Below are positions 17,814-26,367 of a stretch of 64,000 nucleotides of DNA, piece by piece. A program made the position numbers and the translations under genes. Position 1 is the stretch's first letter. The number at the start of each line of letters is the position of its first letter. Location of the stretch: the NCBI GenBank assembly GCA_963662965.1, contig OY759970.1, forward strand, positions 2,976,001 to 3,040,000, in the 5' to 3' direction. Origin of the DNA: DTWD01 sp963662965. Lineage in GTDB: Bacteria; Acidobacteriota; Vicinamibacteria; Vicinamibacterales; UBA8438. The notes beneath the pieces are model-generated. The model was not told the DNA's origin. It was given only the letters and a program-made list of their open reading frames with translations, and searched no databases.

Positions 17814-20606
17814 ATGTCTTTCAAGCGAATGAGTAGACCCCGGTTGGCGATAATCGAGACGGGAGTGGTCTTGTCCCTCACGCTCGCCGTTCCGTTTGCA
17901 GCGATGGCGCAGTCGACAGACACCGTCATTGTTGTGCCCTTTACGAACCTCACACAGCAATCGTCCAACGATTGGATCGGCGCTGGTATCGCGGCGACGG
18001 TTGCCAGCGCCCTTCAGCGCCTCGGGATGTCTATGGTCTGGGAGCAGGTGGATGGTGATTTACCTGACGACGTCGTGCTTACGGCAACTCGCGCTGCCGG
18101 TGCCCGCTGGCTTGTAACGGGTGGTTACCAACAGGTTGGCGATTTGCTCCGGATCACTATGCAACTAGTCGATGTAGAGACCGGGGCAGTGCGCCAGAGT
18201 GGCAAGTTTGATGGCACGCTGGCAAATCTCTTTCGGATGCAGGACGAGATCGTGGCGGCCTTGGGTGACGAGTTCATTCCCACCCGCCCAACCGACAGCG
18301 CCGGAACGGCTGCCGATGTAACAGGTGCGGTTGAGTTGGAAGACGTCGCACCAGAGACTGTTCGAGATGTGGCCGGGGGCGGGTTTGTTCCGGTGCCTGC
18401 ACGTGGCAGAGCAGTAGCGGTGATTGGCCGAACGACGGAGCCACCGCAGGTCGATGGCCGCCTCGATGACGCGGTATGGGAAACAGCAACGCACATCACC
18501 GAGTTTGTGCAGGTTGCACCCGTTGAGGGTGCCCCAGGCAGTGAGCAGACAGAGGTGTGGATGGCGTACGACAGCGACAATCTGTATTTCGCGTTCTACG
18601 CGCACTACGAGAATCCAGGCATGATGCGGGTGAACCGGTCAGACCGGGATGAAATGCGCAACGATGATCAGATGTCAATCCTGTTTGATCCATTTCTCGA
18701 TCAGCAACGGGCGTATCAATTTGAGGTCAATGGGTACGGAGTCCAGGCGGATTCCCTTGTAAATGCTGAGGGCACCTCGGGTAGTTCAGGGAGCATGATG
18801 ATGTCGTCGAGCTCACGCGGTGGGGGGTCTGGGCGACGTCGCCGCAGCAGCATGAGTCGTTCGGGGGCCTTCGGGATTCGTGGCGATAGTTCGTGGGATG
18901 CACTCTTCGATTCCGCTGGGCAGATCGTCGAAGACGGGTGGACGGCGGAGATGGCAATTCCGTTCAAGAGCTTGCGGTATCCGGCCCGTGCGTCGGGGGA
19001 ACCCCATCGCTGGGGATTTCAGATGACACGGCGGATTCGAGGGAAGACGGAGGCGCAATCGTGGTCGCCAGTTTCTCGCGCCGTGGCTGGGCAGTTGACA
19101 CAATTCGGTGTGCTTGAGGGGCTGGAGAATCTTTCGCAGAGTCGCAATCTTGAAATCCTGCCGGAGTTGACTGGCGTGGGGTTTGGGACACTCGATCGTG
19201 ACACTGGGAACTTCAACCAGCATGACCCCGTTGGCGATATCGGACTGGGGTTCAAGTATGGCGTCACGCCAAACCTAACGGCAGATGTGACGTATAACCC
19301 TGATTACTCTCAGATCGAGTCTGACCGACCGCAGATTGAAACGAACCAACGGTTTGCGCTGTTCTATCCCGAACAGCGACCGTTCTTTCTTGAGGGACAA
19401 GAGATCTTTCAGATTTCGACACCAATGAACTTGTTGAACACGCGAACGATTGTCGACCCTCGCTTTGGGGGCAAACTGACGGGGAAGGTGGGTAACACCA
19501 CGCTTGGTTTTATTGTGGCGGACGATGAGGCTGCCGGGCGGCTAGACGATCAGACCGACCCACGGTTTGGGTCAACTGCGCAGACGGTGGTTGGGCGGGT
19601 CAGATATGACTTTTATTCGGAGTCGTACTTAGGCGCCATTATGACGGCCCGTGAATTTGGCCAGAGGTACAACCGGGTCGCGGGGGTCGACGGGCGGTTT
19701 CGTCTAGGGGAGAAACACCGATTGAGTTTTATGGCGGTGGAGTCGGTAACGCAGAACGAGACGGAGGGTGTTCTTGGCGGTCCGGCTTTCGAGGCAGACT
19801 TTACGCGGCAAGGTCGGAACTTTGGGTATTCCGCGTCCTACGGCAGTATCGACCCGGAGTTCCGGACGGAGTCAGGTTTCCTGCCGCGTGTTGACCTGCG
19901 TCAAGCGACGGGGGAGTTGTCCTACACGTGGTGGCCTGAATCAACACTCCTGAGCTGGGGACCGACGCTGACGTACTTTCGACTTTACGACCATGCCGGT
20001 GTGTTGCAAGACGAGCAGATTCAGGCACGGACGAACTTCCAGTTCCAACGGAATATGTTTATCAGCAACACCGTGAGCCGAGATCTTGAGCGCTACCGGG
20101 AGATTGATTTCAGGAAAACTAGCTATGGGCTGTTTGGCGGAGTTAATGGGCGGAAGTTATCGATTTTTGGCGGGTTCAATGGGGGTGACGGAATTCTGTT
20201 TAGTGACAGCCCGTACCTCGGTCGCATGAGGTCATTGAACATCAACATTCGTTCCAATCCGACGACGCGGTTGTCGGCACAATTGAGCGTCATCTCCAGC
20301 CGTTTCATTAATCCCATCGGCAACGCTGAAGTGTTCGACGTGAAGATCTTTCGCACGCTGACGACCTACCAATTTACGGAGCGCTTTCTGTTACGTCACA
20401 TCATGGAGCACAATACGATGGCGGTGACGCTTGGGAATAACGTCCTGCTGACGTATCGCATCAATGCGGGGACTGCGGCGTTTCTGGGATATGACGATCG
20501 CTACCAGCGTGGGACCCGCATTAGCGATTCGCTGTTCTTGACGACCGCACTTCAGCGGACGAATCGCGCAGTGTTTACCAAGGTGTCCTATCTGTTCCGG
20601 TATTGA
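17814..20606 (+). CDS. TolB/FlgO-like domain fused to CBM9-like and DUF5916 outer-membrane region
   Basis: 930 residues. Signal peptide to about residue 33 (AAMAQ). Residues 38-165 (TVIVVPFTNLTQQSSNDWIG, GARWLVTGGYQQVGDLLRIT) resemble a TolB N-terminal/FlgO-type domain. Residues 205-400 hold the CBM9-like fold of this family (PQVDGRLDDAVWETATHITE, AYDSDNLYFAFYAHYE) with a Ser/Gly/Arg-rich insert (about 320-350). Residues 430-930 are the DUF5916 barrel (YNPDYSQIESDRPQIETNQR, FYPEQRPFFLEGQEIF). The final residues SYLFRY fit a barrel end. The N-terminal domain is an unusual addition. Likely an outer-membrane receptor or transporter. Confidence 0.85.
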   Translation: MSFKRMSRPRLAIIETGVVLSLTLAVPFAAMAQSTDTVIVVPFTNLTQQSSNDWIGAGIAATVASALQRLGMSMVWEQVDGDLPDDVVLTATRAAGARWLVTGGYQQVGDLLRITMQLVDVETGAVRQSGKFDGTLANLFRMQDEIVAALGDEFIPTRPTDSAGTAADVTGAVELEDVAPETVRDVAGGGFVPVPARGRAVAVIGRTTEPPQVDGRLDDAVWETATHITEFVQVAPVEGAPGSEQTEVWMAYDSDNLYFAFYAHYENPGMMRVNRSDRDEMRNDDQMSILFDPFLDQQRAYQFEVNGYGVQADSLVNAEGTSGSSGSMMMSSSSRGGGSGRRRRSSMSRSGAFGIRGDSSWDALFDSAGQIVEDGWTAEMAIPFKSLRYPARASGEPHRWGFQMTRRIRGKTEAQSWSPVSRAVAGQLTQFGVLEGLENLSQSRNLEILPELTGVGFGTLDRDTGNFNQHDPVGDIGLGFKYGVTPNLTADVTYNPDYSQIESDRPQIETNQRFALFYPEQRPFFLEGQEIFQISTPMNLLNTRTIVDPRFGGKLTGKVGNTTLGFIVADDEAAGRLDDQTDPRFGSTAQTVVGRVRYDFYSESYLGAIMTAREFGQRYNRVAGVDGRFRLGEKHRLSFMAVESVTQNETEGVLGGPAFEADFTRQGRNFGYSASYGSIDPEFRTESGFLPRVDLRQATGELSYTWWPESTLLSWGPTLTYFRLYDHAGVLQDEQIQARTNFQFQRNMFISNTVSRDLERYREIDFRKTSYGLFGGVNGRKLSIFGGFNGGDGILFSDSPYLGRMRSLNINIRSNPTTRLSAQLSVISSRFINPIGNAEVFDVKIFRTLTTYQFTERFLLRHIMEHNTMAVTLGNNVLLTYRINAGTAAFLGYDDRYQRGTRISDSLFLTTALQRTNRAVFTKVSYLFRY

Positions 20607-20812
20607 CATTGGTGTAGGAGGCGACTGACGAACCCGCACGCACGGCGACCTTTATAATAGATCCATACTTCAATCTCTTTACGCCCCTGTCATTCGACGA
20701 CGTGATGACGGTGTCGGCAATGCGGCCCCGACCGGGAGTAAAGAGGAAACTCAAGCGTATTTAAGGATGAGACACCCACGAAGCGGCGGGGATGGCGTGC
20801 ATGAGGACAACC

Positions 20813-21067
20813 TCAAGACGGCGCGACCGCGCTACACTGCACGAGTGACTGAGTATTAAGCACTTCTAGAGCGTTTGCTTGAAGATGCGCCACCGCGATC
20901 GGGTGGTTGATATACGGCGGTTTATCTTCATCTTTTCGCTTTTGACGTTGATGCTTTTGGCGGACAACATGGAGAGTATCCAGAAAGCTGGTAGGTACAC
21001 GCTGCGCTAACCAATCTCAGACGATGGCAGGTAGTCCGTCCGCACTGACCAGCGATGGTTCTCTCAC
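20813..21067 (-). pseudogene. HD-domain (p)ppGpp-hydrolase-like N-terminal remnant
   Basis: A minus-strand GTG with AAGGAA upstream gives a 16-codon peptide, a TGA, then in the same frame FLDTLHVVRQKHQRQKRKDE and DKPPYINHPIAVAHLQANAL. The spacing K-H..Q.R.D....PYINHPIAVA is the N-terminal HD-fold signature of MESH1/RelA-SpoT hydrolases. The HD pair itself and all later helices are missing. It lies directly downstream of promoter-like repeat R6. No functional product expected. The rest of 20607-20812 holds an integrase-tail-like repeat (GAGGCGACTGAC) and nothing else I can name. Confidence 0.55.
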
Positions 21068-21107
21068 GTTTGTTCCTTAATGAGGTCGGTCAACAGTAAG
21101 AAACTCT

Positions 21108-21165
21108 AGCCTAGCGCGGCGCAGCGGGCGGTTCAACGGGACTAAGGTTAGCGGGGTGCTCCGGT
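21108..21165 (-). promoter_or_regulatory. Dispersed promoter-like repeat, copy R6
   Basis: Minus strand: -35 TTGAAC at 21136-21131 inside CCGTTGAACCGCCCGC, 17-bp spacer, -10 TAGGCT at 21113-21108. It reads into the HD remnant and is the closest match to R2. Confidence 0.6.
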
Positions 21166-21232
21166 CCGTTCACCGTTGCCTTGACAGTGCCTGGAAGCGA
21201 CCTCATCCTCATAGCAAAAAGGGAGGTGTTCG

Positions 21233-21841
21233 ATGAAACGGTTCACCGTCGTGTTCGGTGTGGTTCTCGCTATCGTAGCGCTCGCACCGCTTGTCGGAGA
21301 GGCACAGGAACGCGTGAAGGCGTTCGATCGCCTCAACGGCCCGCGGATCGCGCTGCCGGACGATCCGGGAGGAGCGAGCGAGATGAGACAGCTGTGCCCA
21401 GACAGCACCGAGACGTGCCAAAGGTACTGGGCGTACACGGGGTACTTCGTCCGTAACGCCACGATCCCGGCCCGCGACCGGGAGGTGATCATTCTTCGCA
21501 CAGCGTGGTTGAACCGAGGCGACTACATCTGGGGGCGGCATAACATCATTGGACAGGAGGCTGGGCTCACCGAGCAGGAAATCAGCCGGGTCACCCGAGG
21601 GGTCGATGCGGCGGGGTGGAGCGACTTCGATGCAGCTTTGCTCAGGGCGGCTGACGAGCTCTACACGAGCCGATTTGTCTCCGAGGCGACGTGGAGCACG
21701 CTCGGCGAGCGGTACACCGAGAGTCAGCTACGCGAGGTTGTGCTAATCGTCGGCAATTACACGCAGTTGTCGATGTTCCAGAACACACTGGGCGCTCAGC
21801 TAGAGCCTGGGATCGAGGGCCTGCCGGTCGACGGGCGCTGA
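21233..21841 (+). CDS. Exported carboxymuconolactone-decarboxylase-like (AhpD-fold) protein
   Basis: 202 residues, ribosome binding site GGGAGGTG. Signal peptide residues 1-24. The core PARDREVIILRTAWLNRGDY then IWGRHNIIGQEAGLT matches the CMD fold: the E of REV and the H of GRH are present, but the AhpD CxxC pair is replaced (NRGDYIW), so peroxidase activity is not expected. Two Cys earlier (LCPDSTETC) may form a disulfide. It stands alone between repeat copies R6 and R9. Export of a CMD protein is uncommon outside this phylum. Confidence 0.75.
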   Translation: MKRFTVVFGVVLAIVALAPLVGEAQERVKAFDRLNGPRIALPDDPGGASEMRQLCPDSTETCQRYWAYTGYFVRNATIPARDREVIILRTAWLNRGDYIWGRHNIIGQEAGLTEQEISRVTRGVDAAGWSDFDAALLRAADELYTSRFVSEATWSTLGERYTESQLREVVLIVGNYTQLSMFQNTLGAQLEPGIEGLPVDGR

Positions 21842-21890
21842 TCCACGCCAGCGCGGCGGGCGGTTAAACGGGGACGGTGGTTAGGGATTG
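21840..21890 (-). repeat. Dispersed repeat, copy R9 (degenerate promoter)
   Basis: Minus-strand CCTAACCACCGTCCCCGTTT then AACCGCCCGCCGCGC. The core is conserved, but the -35 is TTTAAC and no -10 follows. It directs into the 3' end of the CMD gene. Confidence 0.5.
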
Positions 21891-21907
21891 CTCGGCAGAT
21901 TCAGGCA

Positions 21908-21970
21908 ATCGCACCCGCGTGAGCCGTAAGTCCCGTCCCCGTTGAATCGACGGCCGCATAGCGCTAGGCT
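21908..21970 (+). promoter_or_regulatory. Dispersed promoter-like repeat, copy R4
   Basis: CACCCGCGTGAGCCGTAAGT, then CCCGTCCCCGTTGAAT; -35 TTGAAT at 21942-21947, 17-bp spacer, TAGGCT at 21965-21970. It lies 39 bp upstream of the DUF3427-like fragment. Confidence 0.6.
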
Positions 21971-22008
21971 AGATCCCTCACCGTTCGTCGTCGTGATCGG
22001 AGGACCCT

Positions 22009-22209
22009 GTGACCGGCCGGCGAGACGTGTTAAACCGATACGTGGACTATAGCCGAGAGAGTATCCACAACCTCTTCTCACCTGACACTGAGTTTAGGCC
22101 GCAAAGGGGTACGTGGAGTATTCACGGAATCGTTAAGATTCCCCGCCGGCCTGGCGACTTTGTATTTTTCGTCACATTTAGCCAGAGCCAATCAGGCCAC
22201 AAACGATAA
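22009..22209 (+). CDS. DUF3427-like N-terminal fragment
   Basis: GTG start with GGAGG nearby. 66 residues: RDVLNRYVDYSRESIHNLFS, then GTWSIHGIVKIPRRPGDFV, FFVTFSQSQSGHKR and stop. This matches the DUF3427 region (LFSP.T.F.PQ.GTWG..GIV, RPGDFVFFVTFGQ.Q..H) found at the end of SauUSI-type nucleases and in stand-alone HNH-linked proteins. In those proteins it continues with EFDEGI, whereas here a stop appears. A truncated relic of a restriction-type gene, still downstream of a promoter-like repeat. Confidence 0.55.
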   Translation: MTGRRDVLNRYVDYSRESIHNLFSPDTEFRPQRGTWSIHGIVKIPRRPGDFVFFVTFSQSQSGHKR

Positions 22210-22231
22210 CCGTATCGGGGAGGGGGAGACG

Positions 22232-22798
22232 ATGGGTGCAGAGCGAGGAGCCTCTGGCAGGAGATCGACGTTAGTCAACAAGATGCTTCTCGGTGTGGCG
22301 GCTACGGTGGCCCTCGTGGTCGTGGCTGGCGGCGTCGCCTGGACCATGACCTGTCCCTGCGAGACCACACCGGGCTTCGTGCTACTGGGCGACTCGCATG
22401 AGGGCCCGGTCACCGACTGGAGCTTCGCGAACCAGGTGTCGCTGTGCCAGATCCAGATTAGCATCTGGTTGAGACCCCACTCGGTGAACGTGAACTGTAT
22501 GGCGACCCCGGACGGTGGTCTCTTCATCAGCTGCTCCGTCGGCGCGCGCAAGTACTGGTGCCCGCGGGTAGGGGAAGATCAGCCGGGCCGGCTACGTCTC
22601 GACGGCGTCGTCTACCCCGTCATCCTCAACCGGGAGATGGACCCCGCCACGCTCGACCGGGTGTGGGCGGCCCGGATTCAAAAGTTGCAGGACCCGAGCG
22701 TCCAGGCGCAGCAACCCGGGGGGGGAGGAGATCCCCCGCCTTTCGACACCCCGCGACCGGACAGCTGGTGGTCGTTCCGCGTCGGCTCGCGCACGTAG
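22232..22798 (+). CDS. Membrane-anchored PNPOx/nitroreductase-like split-barrel protein
   Basis: 188 residues from ATG 22232 (GGGGAGGGGG upstream); the ATG at 22160 overlaps the previous gene. Residues 12-38 form an N-terminal membrane anchor. The domain has NCMATPDGGLFISCSVGARK, YWCPRVG and GRLRLDGVVYPVILNR followed by DPATLDRVWAARIQKL. This resembles the pyridoxamine-oxidase/deazaflavin-nitroreductase split barrel; the assignment is by pattern only. Three to four Cys (CPCE, NC, SC, WCP) could bind metal or form disulfides. Ends with a Pro/Gly-rich tail. Confidence 0.6.
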   Translation: MGAERGASGRRSTLVNKMLLGVAATVALVVVAGGVAWTMTCPCETTPGFVLLGDSHEGPVTDWSFANQVSLCQIQISIWLRPHSVNVNCMATPDGGLFISCSVGARKYWCPRVGEDQPGRLRLDGVVYPVILNREMDPATLDRVWAARIQKLQDPSVQAQQPGGGGDPPPFDTPRPDSWWSFRVGSRT

Positions 22799-22874
22799 CG
22801 GCCGGCGTCGAGGCGATGAGCGACGTGACTGCCGCGCACCCCCGATTAACGGACTGTGACGTACACCAGGACTC

Positions 22875-23666
22875 TTAGCCGAGCGGGATGCCCCGCTCTT
22901 CGAATGCCTCAGCCGCCAACCCACCCGCGTTGACCGCGGCGGGCCAGCCGGCATAGAACGTGAGGTGCAAGATGATCTCTGAGAGCTCTTCGGGGGTGAC
23001 GCCGTTCTCATCGAGCGCTCGTCTGATATGGCCCCGCAACTGATTCGTGGCGTACAGCGCTTGTAAGGCGGCCACCGTGACCATGCTCCGGTCTCGTTTG
23101 GAAAGTTGCGTCCGCTCCCAAATATCACCGTAGAGAAGGTTGTTTCTCAACGCCCCAAGCCTCGGGATCGCCGCATAGGCGCCTGTCGTGTACTCCTGCG
23201 AATCGCCTGATTCGACCCACGGCGAAGCAGGCGGGCTGGCGGGCAAGCCCCGTTCCCGAAACACATCTCCCGCCATTCTGGAGGCGTTGACCCCCGTCGG
23301 CCACCCTGTGTAGAACGACACGTGCACGATCACTTCTTGGATCTCCTCTTGGGTCAGACCGTTCTCAAGGCCGCGGTTGAGATGTCCCCGTAACTGGTCG
23401 CGGTACAACGCCTGAAGAGCCGCGATCGTGATCAAGCTACGGTCACGTTTGGAGAGTTGCGACCGTTCCCAGATCTCGCCGTACACTACGGTGCTTGTCA
23501 GCTCCCCTAGCAAGGGAACAGCTGCGAACGGACTATTCGCCCGCTGCTGCGTCGACGTGGCGACCTCAGTCGCGTCGGGCTGGGTCTGACCATCGGTGGT
23601 GCATCCTGCGGCCCATGGGGTCGCCAGAAATGCGAGGATCGATAAGATAGCAGCTGATCGGTTCAT
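22875..23666 (-). CDS. Tandem carboxymuconolactone-decarboxylase-domain lipoprotein
   Basis: 263 residues from ATG 23666 (GAGGA upstream); the longer frame adds 52 unlikely codons. Lipobox WAAGC. It contains two homologous CMD domains: YGEIWERSQLSKRDRSLITI with NGLTQEEIQEVIVHVSFYTG (about 75-160), then YGDIWERTQLSKRDRSMVTV with NGVTPEELSEIILHLTFYAG (about 190-255). Each keeps the RDRS and H..FY.GWP signatures of gamma-carboxymuconolactone decarboxylases. Internal duplication plus lipidation is unusual. An AhpD-like exported protein lies 1 kb away, so a related periplasmic role is possible. Confidence 0.8.
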   Translation of the reverse strand: MNRSAAILSILAFLATPWAAGCTTDGQTQPDATEVATSTQQRANSPFAAVPLLGELTSTVVYGEIWERSQLSKRDRSLITIAALQALYRDQLRGHLNRGLENGLTQEEIQEVIVHVSFYTGWPTGVNASRMAGDVFRERGLPASPPASPWVESGDSQEYTTGAYAAIPRLGALRNNLLYGDIWERTQLSKRDRSMVTVAALQALYATNQLRGHIRRALDENGVTPEELSEIILHLTFYAGWPAAVNAGGLAAEAFEERGIPLG

Positions 23667-23880
23667 GGTTTGGTCCTCGTTGCGTTGACTGTGTCTAACG
23701 ACCCATCTCCATTCCAAGATCGGTCGAGTACGCGTGTTACGAAGGGAATCGTGGCTTACCGAACATACTCCGGGTACCCGTGTGGTGCGAAAAAGCGGCC
23801 GAGGCCGTTCGATCGCTAGCAATGAGGATGGCCGTCTGAACGGGGCGACTGGACTGTTCGCGTGTCGGTTGCTGTAGTCG

Positions 23881-24072
23881 AAAGCTGACCTTCACGACGT
23901 GCGGGAGTTCCTTGGTCACGCGAACGTCACTACGACTTCACGCTACTTGCGGAGTACATCCGTGCGACTGGTCGAGGCGTTGGAACGGATGGCAGCATCA
24001 GCGAAGCCGTCGGAGGAGGCGACTGACCAACCCGCACGCACGACGACCATCGTTGCGACCCCGACGCTCTGA
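23881..24072 (+). pseudogene. Tyrosine recombinase C-terminal fragment
   Basis: After a stop at 23875 the frame reads KADLHDVREFLGHANVTTTS then RYLRSTSVRLVEALERM. The LGHANVTTTSRY segment is the conserved HxxR/Y box of phage integrases including the nucleophilic Tyr. It ends at TGA 24070-24072. About 30 bp of its tail (GAGGCGACTGACCAACCCGC) is repeated with few changes at 20617, just after the DUF5916 gene. The N-terminal two thirds are gone. Confidence 0.65.
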
Positions 24073-24104
24073 CATGCGGGAACCGTCTTCCGAACGCCGT
24101 ACGC

Positions 24105-24165
24105 AGGGGGGAGAGGCAGGCGGTTCAACGGGGACGGGGCGTAGTCACGCGGGTGCGCGGCGACC
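24105..24165 (-). repeat. Dispersed repeat, copy R10
   Basis: Minus strand CGCGTGACTACGCCCCGTCC then CCGTTGAACCGCCTGCC. The -35 is intact, but 17 bp on is TGCGTA, a poor -10. The 5' part encodes AAHPRD, like the coding tail seen at R2. Confidence 0.5.
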
Positions 24166-24220
24166 CACTCGCGGACAACGCGAACGATTGCTCGTGCGAC
24201 GTCTGGCATTCCGTGACTCT

Positions 24221-24430
24221 CTACCACACGTCATCGAGATTGGGGCCACTCTCTCCCGTCCTCACATCCGAAACCACAGCCTCAATTGGAGACACTATGA
24301 CCGGAGGCTCAATCTCAATTGAAAACGATGTGATCCGAAAGCGCTCGAGTTTGGCTTGAGAACTCTCGTGCCAGGCGTACAAATCCATCTCATCGTAGAC
24401 AACATAGATATCGTCGCCTTGGGTCTCGAG
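24221..24430 (-). pseudogene. Unknown protein, C-terminal fragment cut by IS256 copy 2
   Basis: The minus frame runs out of the IS256 end as LETQGDDIYVVYDEMDLYAW, HESSQAKLERFRITSFSIE and ends GPNLDDVW. Protein-like composition and open for 69 codons. The missing 5' part is not on the other side of the IS, where an IS110 fragment lies, so the IS copy or its flank was rearranged. No family recognised. Confidence 0.45.
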
Positions 24431-25861
24431 CGAGTCAAGCCCATTCCTAGTTGAAACTCTCCGCGGCTCCTGATTGCTTACGCGGCTTTCTTCGTCGACG
24501 TCGTCGTGTCGATCTTCAGCTCTCGCTTCAATGCGTCACGAAGCCTGGGCAGGTGCCGGTAGCCCATCACCTTGCGCAGGCGTGGCTCGATGTCCAGGAG
24601 CGCAGTGGCCAGCCAGCGATGGCGTTGACTCGAGTTCTGCCAGTGATCGACCTTCGCACAGCGCTCCTCAATGAGCGCGTTGATGGACTCGAGGCCATTC
24701 GTCGTCTTCAGCGACCGGCCCAGCACACCGTACACCCCGAGGCGATGCAACGTCAGGGTCTCGTCGAGGCCTTCCGCCAGACTGCCGGCCGCGGATTGGT
24801 TCCGATCCTCCAGCTCATGCTGGAGCGACTGGAGGGCGGCGAGGGCCTCGTCGTACTCCGGACGGTTGTAGGCGCGCTGGAGACGCTGCCGCCACACCGG
24901 CTGCTCACGCTTGGCCACGTCACTCACCACGTTCTCGCGCTTGTGCCACTGACACCGTTGCACTAGGGCGCGGTGGCGGAAAGCGTGTCGCACAGCCGCC
25001 CGGAGCCCCTTGCCGCCATCCACGATCACCAGCAGCCCCTGGGAAACATCGAGGCCCCGCTCGACCAAGGACCGGAGGAACGGGGTCAACACCTGCTCGT
25101 TCTCGGTGCCCGTCTCGACGAAGCCCAGGAACCGTTTGTCCCCCGTCATCGTGATGCCCAGCGCGACGACCATCGTCGACTCGGCGAACGTCTTGCCGTC
25201 CAGCACCAGGGCCACAACGTCCTCCCCGGAGAGGTCCCGCTCCTGGAGTTCGCGGAGTTTCGTCGCGCTGGCCTGAATGAACGCACGGGACACCGTCGAC
25301 CCCGACAGGCCGATCGCCCCGGGAATCGCCTCGGCGGCCGCCGCGTAGTTGCGGCACGAGATCCCATACAGCACGCGCCGCAGCAACAGGTCATTGACGG
25401 CGCGATCGCCATGCAGCGCCTCGTACGACCGCAGTGGAATCTCGCGCTCCGTGACATGGCGAATCCGGGGCACGCGAATCGGCACGCGCTGGCCGGCCAA
25501 CCCGACCGTCCCGGGGTTGCTGCCATGACGGCGCCCGCCGACTGACGGGGCTTTGCGGGCGTAGCGCTCGCCAGCCAACGCTGTCACTTCCTCGTCGAGC
25601 AACTCCTCGATGTGCATCAAGCCCAGCGGAACCAACGACCGGATCAACTCCACCTTGGCATCGACCTCCAGCTCGGCGTACTCCTCTCGGTCGATGACGT
25701 CGACCGCGCCCAACGTGTGACCTTTCTTGCGCTTCCTGACCGATCGTAGGACACTGCTCATCTCGGCTCCTTTCTCTCGTGGGCTGATGTCCGTCTTCTC
25801 AAACGTCATCAAACCACAGGGTTTGGAGCCGCTTCAATTTCCAACTAAGTTTCGCTCACAC
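24431..25861 (-). mobile_element. IS256-family element, copy 2 (full length)
   Basis: 1431 bp, identical ends to copy 1 and the opposite orientation. Its right side abuts an IS110 fragment and its left side an unknown gene fragment, with no shared target duplication. Confidence 0.9.
24478..25761 (-). CDS. IS256-family transposase, full length
   Basis: 427 residues from ATG 25761 (AAAGGAG upstream); the longer 444-residue frame begins in the terminal region. Contains the N-terminal segment absent from copy 1 (QRVPIRVPRIRHVTEREI, VNDLLLRRVLYGISCRNY), then the DDE core DGKTFAESTMVVAL, VIVDGGKGL and NGLESINALIEE, with the RCQWHKRENV insertion motif. It appears intact and is the likely source of transposase for copy 1. 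Confidence 0.9.
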   Translation of the reverse strand: MSSVLRSVRKRKKGHTLGAVDVIDREEYAELEVDAKVELIRSLVPLGLMHIEELLDEEVTALAGERYARKAPSVGGRRHGSNPGTVGLAGQRVPIRVPRIRHVTEREIPLRSYEALHGDRAVNDLLLRRVLYGISCRNYAAAAEAIPGAIGLSGSTVSRAFIQASATKLRELQERDLSGEDVVALVLDGKTFAESTMVVALGITMTGDKRFLGFVETGTENEQVLTPFLRSLVERGLDVSQGLLVIVDGGKGLRAAVRHAFRHRALVQRCQWHKRENVVSDVAKREQPVWRQRLQRAYNRPEYDEALAALQSLQHELEDRNQSAAGSLAEGLDETLTLHRLGVYGVLGRSLKTTNGLESINALIEERCAKVDHWQNSSQRHRWLATALLDIEPRLRKVMGYRHLPRLRDALKRELKIDTTTSTKKAA

Positions 25862-26289
25862 TCACCACCGCGACATCACCGACCCTCTGCGAGGGCTTCG
25901 GTGTGGGCGCCCACACCGCGGCTGAGCTGTTGATCATCTTCGGCGATAACCCCGACCGGATTCGTTCGGAGGCCGCCTTCGCGAAGCTCTGCGGCGCCTG
26001 CCCGATCCCGGCCTCGTCTGGGATGACCACCGGTCGGCACCGCCTCAATCGAGGCGGCCACCGACACGCCAACGCGGCCCTCTATCGAGCCGTCATCGTC
26101 CGGATGCAATTCCACCAACCGACCCGCGACTACGTCGCCCGACGCCTCGCCGCTGGCCGGACCAAACGCGACATCATCCGCTGCCTGAAACGCTTCCTCG
26201 CGCGAGAGATTTACCAGCGCGTCATGACCGACTTCCGCGCTCGTCAAGAGATCATCCAGGCCGCCTGAAGGAGTGTCTTGACATATAGG
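25862..26289 (+). mobile_element. IS110-family element, 3' fragment
   Basis: Begins exactly at the IS256 end with TSPTLCEGFGVGAHTAAELL and encodes the C-terminal Tnp domain of an IS110/IS116/IS902 transposase to TGA 26268: SSGMTTGRHRLNRGGHRHAN (with its Ser) and RLAAGRTKRDIIRCLKRFLA. The N-terminal DEDD domain is lost. The 20 bases after the stop (GTGTCTTGACATATAGGGG) match the end of the fragment at 42428-43162, so they probably belong to the element. Confidence 0.75.
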
Positions 26290-26342
26290 GGCGTCTGTAC
26301 CCGACACACGGTGGCGCGCGCCGGACGGCGCCCTCGCTCGTG

Positions 26343-26366
26343 TGTCGCAAACGACCGCTTGCGATA
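26343..26366. promoter_or_regulatory. Dyad TGTCGYAAACG, copy 1, upstream of a resolvase fragment
   Basis: Half-sites TGTCGCAAACG and (complement) TATCGCAAGCG around a short centre. Same element as at 36554 and 40370. Probably a resolvase binding site or operator because two of three copies touch a resolvase start codon. Confidence 0.45.
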
Positions 26367-26367
26367 C

